Below the pieces are notes generated by a model that was not told the origin of the DNA, ran no database searches, and saw nothing but the letters and a program-made list of their open reading frames with translations. A stretch of 20,869 nt of DNA from Deltaproteobacteria bacterium (GTDB taxonomy: Bacteria; Desulfobacterota; Anaeroferrophillalia; Anaeroferrophillales; Tharpellaceae). The translations under genes were made by a program, and so were the position numbers. Below, piece after piece: positions 14,663 to 20,869 of the stretch. Each line of letters starts with the position of its first letter. Within the stretch, counting starts at the first letter, position 1. The stretch covers positions 1-20,869 of the forward strand of contig DAOWIX010000031.1 in NCBI GenBank assembly GCA_030640695.1. Direction: 5' to 3'.

Positions 14663-17146
14663 TTACGAATCCATTAGAGCCTGTTTTACGGCCAAGCCTA
14701 GCTGGGTGAGTAGATATGGTTTTTTAACAAATTTTCCGGCCCCGATGTTCTGGGCCTTTTCAACCTCCAGGTTTTCTGAAAAACCACTGGCAATGATAGC
14801 TTTTTGATGGGGGCGAAACTTAATGATCTCTTCGTAGGTTTGGCGTCCGTTCAGACCGGGACCCAAGATCATGTCAAGGATCAGTAAGTCAACTTCACTC
14901 TTTTTCAAGTACACGATTGCCGCTTCTCCGGAATCAACACATTCTACATTATATCCGAGCATGGTTAGCATCTGGCTGGCGATATCCCGCTGTTGGGGCT
15001 CATCATCGATGACGAGAATTTTCTCACCTTGACCGATTAACTCTTCGTCATGATTGTTTTTTGGCTGAACCGATAGTGTTTCTCTGGAGGCGGGGAAGTA
15101 GAGCGTGAGAGTTGCACCATTTTTACCGGACTCAGCTGTTACTCCACCTCCACAATCTTGAACTGTATTCCAGACCACGGCCAGTCCCAGACCGGTACCG
15201 CTGCGACCCATCTTTTTCTTGGTGTAAAAAGGCTCAAAGATATGTTTGATATCTGTATCACTAATCCCGGGGCCACTATCCGAGACTCTTACAATGGCGT
15301 ACTCTCCGGTTTTCATGTAGCAGTTTTCAGCAATGGGTTGATCGATGTACTGGTTTTGGGTCGAAATGACAATATGGCCCTTTCCGTTAATGGATTCGGC
15401 GGCATTAAGCATCAGATTCATGAGACATTTCTGAATGTGGCTTGGAGACCCGGAGATATTAAGCAGTTCCGGTTCAAGCTCCGTCATCAAGTCGATATTG
15501 GCATAAGTTGATTTGAGTTTTAGAGACTCAGGTGAATCCAGATAGTGGGAGATCAAGGTGTTGAGATTTATGGTCTCCCTGGTTGCCGCAACCCCGCGGG
15601 CCACCGTGAGCAGGTCGGCCACCACATCAGCCGCCCGTTGCCCTGATTCACGGATTGCTGTGATCGGTTTTCGTAATTTACTCTCCTCGGGAAGCTGCAT
15701 CAAAAGCAGATCGGGATAACCGACGATCCCGGAAAGGATATTGTTCAAATCGTGGGCGACGCCTCCGGCCATCAAGCCGATAGCCTCCATCTTGTGAGCT
15801 TGTTGCAGTTGCTGCTCAAGTTGTTGGCGTGTGTGTTCTTCTTCTTGTTTTAAGGTGATGTCGCGGTTAATCCCGCGGTAACCAAGAAGGGATCCATCAT
15901 CGTTGAAAAAAGGCACACTACTGCTTTCAAAGGTGACTTTTTTACCGTTTTTCGCTGCAACTGTATTTTTTAAACTAGAGACAGTTTGTTGTTCTTTGAT
16001 TACATTGCGAGATCTCTCTTTGACCCGGGTTGCTTCTTCAGGAGTCATTAACTGATAGATGGATTTACCGATCAGCGCTTCGGGGTCGTAACCGATAAAT
16101 TGCTTTACATTCGGGCTGAGATAAGTAAAATTAATATCTTTGTCGGTTTCCCAGATCAAGTCATTTGAAGATTCAACCAGGGCCCGAAACTTCTCTTCAC
16201 TCCGGCTTAACTCCCTGGTTCTTAATTCTACGGCCCGGCGCAGGTAGAAATTCCAGAAAATCACTCCGAGGGTCAGAAGTATCAGGCCTGAGAGAATCAG
16301 GAGTATGGATGTGCGATGGCGCTCTATCCAGGTCTGTTGAGATGAATATTGGACACCGGTCCATTTTTTTGTAATCTGGTCGAAAACTCCGCGATCCCGG
16401 GCCCGGGCCAACCCTTTTTTCAAAATGCCTGCCAACTCTTTCTCCCCATCTCGGGTCGCCATACAGTTTTCGCCGATATAGAGGGGCTCGCCGACAGATT
16501 TGAGATGATGATTGAGGTTATGGCTGAAGAGGTGGTAAAGCACAATTTGTTTGTCGCCGATTACGACGTCAGCATCGAAATCGATAACTTTATCGGCCGC
16601 TTCAGCAAATGTGGCAGTTGATATGAGCTCGAACCGGATACCTTGGGCCTGTAAAAATTCAGCCGCATAATCTCCTTTCTGCATAGCTATCCTTTTGCCT
16701 TGCAGATCTTTTAACTGGGTGATGTCAGGTCGTTCAGAACGCACAAATATCAGGGCCGGAACCGGCCAGGTTGTTTCCGTAAAATCAAACTTATCATCAC
16801 GTTTTTGACTGTGAAAGAGGCTTGTCAGAACATCCGCTTGGCCGCTCAGGACCGCCTCCTGAGCCTCTTTGAAAGACATATCTCGAAATGAAACTTTAAA
16901 GCCCAATTCGGTAGAGATCCAGCGGGCCATCTCAATACACATCCCTTTGCGGCTGTTGTCTCTATCGACGAATTCAAATGGCGGATAGAGGGTTTGGCTG
17001 ACAAAAATTATTTCACCTTTCTCCTGGAGCCAAGCCCGCTCAGCTTTTGAAAGTGGGGAGGCCTGCAAAGGGGAGACCAGCATGACAATGATAAAAAGGG
17101 TGGTAAAGCAGCGCGTGCAAATCTTTGTGTAGGTAGTCGTGAACAC
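14663..17146 (-). CDS. Hybrid sensor histidine kinase with periplasmic solute-binding domain
   Basis: The start GTG 17146 has GAGGAG 6-7 bases upstream and lies just beyond the stop of the GIY-YIG gene; an ATG at 17179 would add 11 residues and overlap that gene. The 827-residue product has: a signal segment (about 12-30); a family-3 solute-binding domain (about 38-265; LYPPFEFVD, GMCIEMARWI, DVLTSLF, typical of amino-acid-binding receptors); one membrane helix (about 279-302); PAS (about 315-435); HisKA with phospho-acceptor His465 in GGVAHDLNNIL; HATPase (N box LNAAES, G1 DSGPGIS, F box FEPFYT, G2 GTGLGL); and a C-terminal REC with DD at 714-715, Asp758 and Lys809. It is an inner-membrane receptor that likely binds a small amino-acid-like ligand in the periplasm and passes phosphate from His465 to Asp758. 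No separate output regulator is adjacent. Confidence 0.94.
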   Translation of the reverse strand: MFTTTYTKICTRCFTTLFIIVMLVSPLQASPLSKAERAWLQEKGEIIFVSQTLYPPFEFVDRDNSRKGMCIEMARWISTELGFKVSFRDMSFKEAQEAVLSGQADVLTSLFHSQKRDDKFDFTETTWPVPALIFVRSERPDITQLKDLQGKRIAMQKGDYAAEFLQAQGIRFELISTATFAEAADKVIDFDADVVIGDKQIVLYHLFSHNLNHHLKSVGEPLYIGENCMATRDGEKELAGILKKGLARARDRGVFDQITKKWTGVQYSSQQTWIERHRTSILLILSGLILLTLGVIFWNFYLRRAVELRTRELSRSEEKFRALVESSNDLIWETDKDINFTYLSPNVKQFIGYDPEALIGKSIYQLMTPEEATRVKERSRNVIKEQQTVSSLKNTVAAKNGKKVTFESSSVPFFNDDGSLLGYRGINRDITLKQEEEHTRQQLEQQLQQAHKMEAIGLMAGGVAHDLNNILSGIVGYPDLLLMQLPEESKLRKPITAIRESGQRAADVVADLLTVARGVAATRETINLNTLISHYLDSPESLKLKSTYANIDLMTELEPELLNISGSPSHIQKCLMNLMLNAAESINGKGHIVISTQNQYIDQPIAENCYMKTGEYAIVRVSDSGPGISDTDIKHIFEPFYTKKKMGRSGTGLGLAVVWNTVQDCGGGVTAESGKNGATLTLYFPASRETLSVQPKNNHDEELIGQGEKILVIDDEPQQRDIASQMLTMLGYNVECVDSGEAAIVYLKKSEVDLLILDMILGPGLNGRQTYEEIIKFRPHQKAIIASGFSENLEVEKAQNIGAGKFVKKPYLLTQLGLAVKQALMDS

Positions 17147-17156
17147 GTTTGACTCC

Positions 17157-17414
17157 TCAGATGAACTCAGATTCCGCAATAAGTTTAAGTTTTTTACTGC
17201 GCGTCAGTTTTTTGATGGCTGCTTCGCGGCGGCTTGCCAAGCTGCGCGATGGCACCTCTTCAAGATACGCCAGGGTTACCGGCAGGCGGGCCCGGGTGTA
17301 GCGTGCCCCGCGCTTTTCATTGTGGGTTTTCAGACGATTTTCAAGGTCATTGGTGATGCCTGTGTAGAGAGTATCATCACCGCAGCGAAGAATATAGACT
17401 TGCCAGCTTTTCAT
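17157..17414 (-). CDS. GIY-YIG domain protein (YhbQ/UPF0213-like)
   Basis: An 85-residue single-domain protein of the small GIY-YIG group. Visible core residues are VYILRC (6-11, the GIY half), LYTGIT (16-21, the YIG half), Arg27 in NRLKTHN, GARYTR and Glu64 in SRREAAIKKL. These match the catalytic layout of GIY-YIG nucleases. Stand-alone members such as E. coli YhbQ have been reported to act on branched or damaged DNA, but the physiological role is unclear. No obvious ribosome binding site precedes the ATG at 17414. Its stop lies 10 bases before the kinase start (GTG 17146), so it heads the minus-strand set GIY-YIG, kinase, MFS; a functional link between them is not evident. Confidence 0.94.
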   Translation of the reverse strand: MKSWQVYILRCGDDTLYTGITNDLENRLKTHNEKRGARYTRARLPVTLAYLEEVPSRSLASRREAAIKKLTRSKKLKLIAESEFI

Positions 17415-17831
17415 GAAATTGTCTGTTCAATCTTTCGGGTTGTGCAATGTCTTGATTTTAAGGGCAATTGTTTCAAGTTGGGTCGCAGATATATGGTTTT
17501 GGCTCCACCAGTTAGGTTGGATCGGTGAATAGTCGAGAGTATAGATCTGATTTTTGTAGAATATCGTCAAATTTAACTTAAAGTCAAGGTTTGTCTGCAA
17601 TGTCTTCTGGACAGCCCGAAGCGGCTGTGTTAATTTCCGCTTTAAAGTTTATGCTCGGGCAAAACCCTCTGGGATGGCTAAGCAAAAATTTCGATATACA
17701 AGAAGTAGTGATTTTTCAGGCGCGAGACCATACAATTAGTATGTCGAGTGCCTGGAAAATTGATACGACGTGGTAGATCGGACTTTTTGCTTAGCCATCA
17801 AAGTTTATCTTTTGGCGGTTTGGAGTATTGC
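17415..17831. other. Gene-free divergent region between GIY-YIG gene and yejA
   Basis: About 417 bases with promoters expected for both directions, though no convincing -35/-10 pair was found on either strand. It holds the 127-bp foldback at 17673-17799, ending 32 bases before the yejA ATG. A 61-codon frame from TTG 17591 to 17776 runs into the foldback, has no ribosome binding site and is not called. Confidence 0.5.
17673..17799. repeat. 127-bp foldback element with 16-bp perfect terminal inverted repeats
   Basis: GATGGCTAAGCAAAAA (17673-17688) is the exact reverse complement of 17784-17799. Inside, CGATaTACaA pairs with its mirrored near-copy, ATTTTTCAGG (17711-17720) pairs with CCTGGAAAAT (17751-17760) with one mismatch, and CATAC (17729-17733) pairs with GTATG (17739-17743) around the loop AATTA. 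Outer and inner arms share the same centre (17736). No target-site duplication is visible, so MITE origin is unproven. Confidence 0.78.
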
Positions 17832-19646
17832 ATGCAATTGAATCGATATGGTCTCTGGCGAAAGCTCTTTTTAACTACTCTTTTATTTCTGTTTTTCCCT
17901 TTTACTTTACTGGCAACTGAAACTACCTTGAGTCACGGCCTGGCCCTCCATGGCAAATTGAAATATTCGTCAGATTTCAGCCATTTTGACTATGTCAACC
18001 CCGTGGCTCCGAAAGGCGGCACTCTGCGCCAGGCTGCAATTGGCACCTATGACACCTTTAATGATTTTATTTTGAAAGGGATAGCGGCCGCCGGTGTCGG
18101 TATGACCTACGATACCTTGATGGCCTCGGCTGAAGATGAGCCTTTCAGCCAGTATGGACTGCTTGCTGAGAAGGTTGAGCTCGCCAAAGATCGGACTTTT
18201 GTCATCTTTCATATCAACTCCAGAGCCCGTTTTCACGATGGTCATCCGGTGACGGCTGAAGATGTGGTTTTTACCTTTAACCTGCTCTTAGAGCAGGGAC
18301 AACCCATGTATAAAAGGTACTACGCCGATGTTAAAGGGGTTGAGGCCCTGGATCAGAGCCGGGTGAAATTTACTTTTAAAGATGGTGATAATGCTGAACT
18401 TCCTTTGATTGTCGGTCAACTTGTGGTTCTGCCCAGTCATTTCTGGAAGGATAAAGAGTTTAATGAGGCCGGTCTCGATCTGCCGCTGGGCAGTGGCCCC
18501 TATCGGATCAAATCTTATGTTTCCGGGAAATCGGTAGCTTACGAAAGGGTTACCGACTATTGGGCGGCTGATCTGCCGGTCAATAAAGGTCGCTATAACT
18601 TCGACACTCTGATCTTTGATTACTATCGTGACGCAACCGTTGCCCTTGAAGCCTTTAAGTCAGGGGAGTACGATTTTCGCCATGAAAATGTCTCGAAAAA
18701 CTGGGCCACCCTCTATAACGGTCCACAATTTGCGGACGGGCGCATTGTCAAAAAGGAGATTGTTCACGAGATTCCGCAAGGTATACAGGGCTTTGTCTTC
18801 AATACCCGGCGCCCTCAGTTTACCGATCGCCGGGTGCGAGAAGCCTTGATTTATGCGTTTGATTTTGAGTGGAGTAATAAGAATCTTTTCTACGATCAAT
18901 ATAAACGTAGCAACAGCTATTTCAGCAACTCCGAAATGGCCGCCACAGGCCCCCCCAGCCCGGCTGAGATGGAACTCCTTAAACCCTTTGCTGATCATCT
19001 TCAGGAAGAAGTTTTTAAGGACAGCTACCATCTGCCGACCACTGACGGGCGCGGTAATAATCGCGATAATCTGCGCCGGGCGGTAGCTCTTTTAAAGAGT
19101 GCCGGCTGGATAATTAAAGATAAAAAACTGGTTGATAAGAGTGCTAACCCATTTATCTTTGAGATCCTCCTGACCTCTCCGGCCTTTGAACGGATTGTTC
19201 TGCCTTTTAAGAGAAACCTGGCCCGTCTTGGTATCGAAACCAAGGTTCGGGTTGTTGATACGGCTCAATATCTTAATCGGGTACGGGAGTTTGATTTTGA
19301 TATGGTCGTCTGGAGTTTCGGTCAGTCAAACTCACCCGGTAACGAACAACGCTACTACTGGCACTCCAGCGTCGTCGATATCTCCGGCAGTCGGAATCTG
19401 GCCGGGATCAAGGATCCGGTGGTCGATGCTCTGGTTGAAGAGATCATTCATGCTCCTGATCGGGTGAGTCTGGTGACCCGGGTGCGGGCTTTAGATCGGG
19501 TTTTGCAGTGGGGCTTCTATGTTCTCCCGCACTGGCATATCAGCACCTTTCGCATCGCCTACTGGAGCAAGTTGGCACAGCCCGAACTGGTTCCAAAATA
19601 TGGTTTAGGTCTTATGACTTGGTGGGAGATGCCGAATGATGAATGA
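17832..19646 (+). CDS. yejA: Peptide ABC transporter substrate-binding protein, YejA type
   Basis: ATG 17832 is chosen because GGAG lies 6 bases upstream and a signal peptide follows directly (MQLNRYGLWRKLFL..., hydrophobic core, cut near LLA|TET); an in-frame ATG at 17748 lies inside the foldback. The 604-residue product is a family-5 extracellular solute-binding protein. HGLALHGKLKY and FSHFDYVNPVAPKGGTLRQ near the mature N terminus are hallmarks of YejA, and ARFHDGHPVTAEDVVFTFN is the family-5 signature. YejA delivers oligopeptides (microcin C and related peptides in E. coli) to the YejBEF importer in the inner membrane; the ligand in this organism is unknown. yejB follows after 130 bases, longer than usual for this operon, because of a heptamer-repeat tract that starts within the last four sense codons and includes the stop TGA. 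Confidence 0.94.
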   Translation: MQLNRYGLWRKLFLTTLLFLFFPFTLLATETTLSHGLALHGKLKYSSDFSHFDYVNPVAPKGGTLRQAAIGTYDTFNDFILKGIAAAGVGMTYDTLMASAEDEPFSQYGLLAEKVELAKDRTFVIFHINSRARFHDGHPVTAEDVVFTFNLLLEQGQPMYKRYYADVKGVEALDQSRVKFTFKDGDNAELPLIVGQLVVLPSHFWKDKEFNEAGLDLPLGSGPYRIKSYVSGKSVAYERVTDYWAADLPVNKGRYNFDTLIFDYYRDATVALEAFKSGEYDFRHENVSKNWATLYNGPQFADGRIVKKEIVHEIPQGIQGFVFNTRRPQFTDRRVREALIYAFDFEWSNKNLFYDQYKRSNSYFSNSEMAATGPPSPAEMELLKPFADHLQEEVFKDSYHLPTTDGRGNNRDNLRRAVALLKSAGWIIKDKKLVDKSANPFIFEILLTSPAFERIVLPFKRNLARLGIETKVRVVDTAQYLNRVREFDFDMVVWSFGQSNSPGNEQRYYWHSSVVDISGSRNLAGIKDPVVDALVEEIIHAPDRVSLVTRVRALDRVLQWGFYVLPHWHISTFRIAYWSKLAQPELVPKYGLGLMTWWEMPNDE

Positions 19647-19701
19647 TGAGTGATGAATGATGAGTGATGAGAGTGTTTTTCTTGTTCATCATTCATCATT
19701 T
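19634..19701 (+). repeat. Heptanucleotide repeat (GARTGAT) x5 with inverted copies, forming a hairpin
   Basis: Five units GARTGAT (19634-19668) are followed, after about 19 bases, by two inverted units (19688-19701). The 15-mer at 19635-19649 is the exact reverse complement of 19686-19700, and a 12-pair alternative (19652-19663 with 19686-19697) has a 22-base loop. The tract contains the yejA stop codon and separates yejA from yejB. Confidence 0.75.
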
Positions 19702-19776
19702 ACTTGCCATTATATTCAATAAATTATTAAATTGATCAGTTATCTCTAAAATCAAGAAGCCAAAGTATTTGAATTC

Positions 19777-20869
19777 ATGATCTCCTATATCCTGCGTCGT
19801 CTTTTGCTCATTATTCCCACCATGCTGGGAATTTTGACGATCAATTTCTTTATTATCCAGGCTGCTCCCGGGGGGCCGGTCGAGCAGATGATCGCCCGCC
19901 TTGAGTCCACGGTTGAGAGTGCGACGGTGCGGGTTGCCGGTAGTGACAATGCCGAGCTTAAGCAGAGTGCTTCACGATCTTTAAGCCCCGACAGCAGTTA
20001 TCGCGGCGCCCAGGGACTTGATCCCGAGCTCGTCGCCGAGATCGAAGAACTCTATGGTTTTGATCAGCCCCTCTATAAGCGCTACTTCAAGTTGGTTTCA
20101 GACTATATCTGTTTCGATTTTGGTGAAAGTTTTTATCGTGATAAAAAAGTAGTCGATCTTTTGCTAGAAAAAATGCCGGTTTCAATCTCTCTGGGTCTCT
20201 GGAGCACGTTGATTATCTATCTGATTTCGATCCCCTTAGGGATTGCCAAGGCGGTGCGTCACGGCAGCCGTTTCGATGTCTGGAGCAGCACTTTGGTGAT
20301 TGTCGGCAACGCCATCCCGGTTTTTCTTTTCGCCGTTATCCTGGTCGTCCTCTTTGCCGGCGGCACCTATCTCGACTGGTTTCCCTTGCGCGGTCTGACC
20401 TCCAACAACTTTGCCGAACTCTCATTAGTTGGCAAAATAGTCGACTATTTTTACCATCTGGCTCTGCCGGTTACGGCTATGGTGATCGGTGGTTTTGCGA
20501 CCCTGACGATGCTGACCAAGAACTCTTTTCTTGACGAGATCGGCAAACAATATGTGATTACGGCCAGAGCCAAGGGCCTAAGCCGTAACCAGGTGCTCTA
20601 CGGTCATGTTTTCCGTAATGCGATGCTGATTATCATCGCCGGTTTTCCGGCCGCTTTCATCAGCATGTTTTTTGCCGGCTCGCTTTTAATCGAGGTTATC
20701 TTCTCACTCGACGGTCTAGGTCTTTTAGGTTTCGAGGCGACCATCGGCCGTGACTATCCGGTGATGTTCGGAACCCTCTATATCTTCACCCTGATCGGTC
20801 TTTTGACCAATCTTTTAAGCGATCTCTGTTATATGGTAGTCGACCCGCGTATCGATTTCGAGGCTCGGG
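19777..20869 (+). CDS. yejB: Peptide ABC transporter permease, YejB type (3' end cut by window)
   Basis: From ATG 19777 the frame is open for 364 codons to the window end. E. coli YejB is about this length and ends soon after a similar DPRI.FE segment, so only a few residues are probably missing. The start MISYILRRLLLIIPTMLGI with first membrane helix, QAAPGGPVEQ, a soluble insertion (about 45-85, typical of YejB rather than DppB), and several later membrane helices fit a binding-protein-dependent permease. The ABC-contact loop is visible as TARAKGLSRNQVLYGHVFRNA (EAA-type motif, about residues 262-282). It forms the inner-membrane channel together with YejE, powered by YejF, which would be expected just downstream. 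No strong Shine-Dalgarno precedes the ATG, and the upstream 75 bases are AT-rich. Confidence 0.95.
   Translation, partial: MISYILRRLLLIIPTMLGILTINFFIIQAAPGGPVEQMIARLESTVESATVRVAGSDNAELKQSASRSLSPDSSYRGAQGLDPELVAEIEELYGFDQPLYKRYFKLVSDYICFDFGESFYRDKKVVDLLLEKMPVSISLGLWSTLIIYLISIPLGIAKAVRHGSRFDVWSSTLVIVGNAIPVFLFAVILVVLFAGGTYLDWFPLRGLTSNNFAELSLVGKIVDYFYHLALPVTAMVIGGFATLTMLTKNSFLDEIGKQYVITARAKGLSRNQVLYGHVFRNAMLIIIAGFPAAFISMFFAGSLLIEVIFSLDGLGLLGFEATIGRDYPVMFGTLYIFTLIGLLTNLLSDLCYMVVDPRIDFEAR

Noticed and set aside
17591..17776. 61-codon frame upstream of yejA
   Set aside because: TTG start, no ribosome binding site, and its 3' half is the foldback element.
17673..17799. Toxin-antitoxin pair or insertion sequence at the foldback
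   Set aside because: The mirrored frames are only 20-21 codons, lack ribosome binding sites, and no transposase frame or target duplication is present.
19634..19701. Possible CRISPR array or classical intrinsic terminator
   Set aside because: Units of 7 bases without spacers exclude CRISPR; the stem is AT-rich and is not followed by a T run, so a standard terminator is not supported.

Overview
The window looks like chromosomal DNA of a Gram-negative bacterium of moderate GC, most likely a Desulfobacterota-type (former deltaproteobacterial) organism. This rests on the style of the signalling proteins, above all a response-regulator/PAS protein ending in the Cys-rich tail CASCKKIRDD...GICPDC that I associate with that group, together with several Sec-exported proteins and a lipoprotein. 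No rRNA, tRNA, CRISPR array, phage or transposase gene was seen.

Layout. (1) 1-1495, minus strand: 5' part of a secreted rhodanese-like protein followed by about four repeated beta-type modules; its 3' end lies outside the window. (2) 1679-5931: cinA (minus), a divergent 62-residue lipoprotein (plus), a REC-PAS-PAS signalling protein (minus) and a TauE/SafE permease (minus). (3) 6057-8190: htpG with a good sigma70-type promoter and a very clear intrinsic terminator. (4) 8193-13234: three consecutive plus-strand genes for secreted proteins with unrelated N-terminal heads (PKD + FecR; a jelly-roll-like domain; a transglutaminase-like protease fold with an intact Cys-His-Asp triad), all ending in the same pair of about 100-residue modules. 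The same kind of module is repeated in the rhodanese protein at the left edge. (5) 17414-13307, minus strand: GIY-YIG protein, hybrid sensor histidine kinase with a periplasmic solute-binding domain, and an MFS transporter, spaced like an operon. (6) 17832-20869, plus strand: yejA and yejB of a peptide ABC importer; yejB is cut by the window end only near its C terminus.

The most unusual material is the four-protein module family with swapped heads, a 127-bp foldback element just upstream of yejA whose two arms read as near-identical mirrored micro-ORFs starting MAKQK, and two heptanucleotide tandem-repeat tracts immediately at gene 3' ends, one of which folds back on itself and contains the yejA stop codon.

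How the genes may work together is mostly inference. The three module-bearing genes probably form an exported, co-expressed set at the cell surface or outside the cell. The kinase may sense a small solute in the periplasm and the adjacent MFS protein may carry a related compound. YejAB would import peptides. CinA, HtpG and the TauE-like permease are ordinary housekeeping or transport functions.
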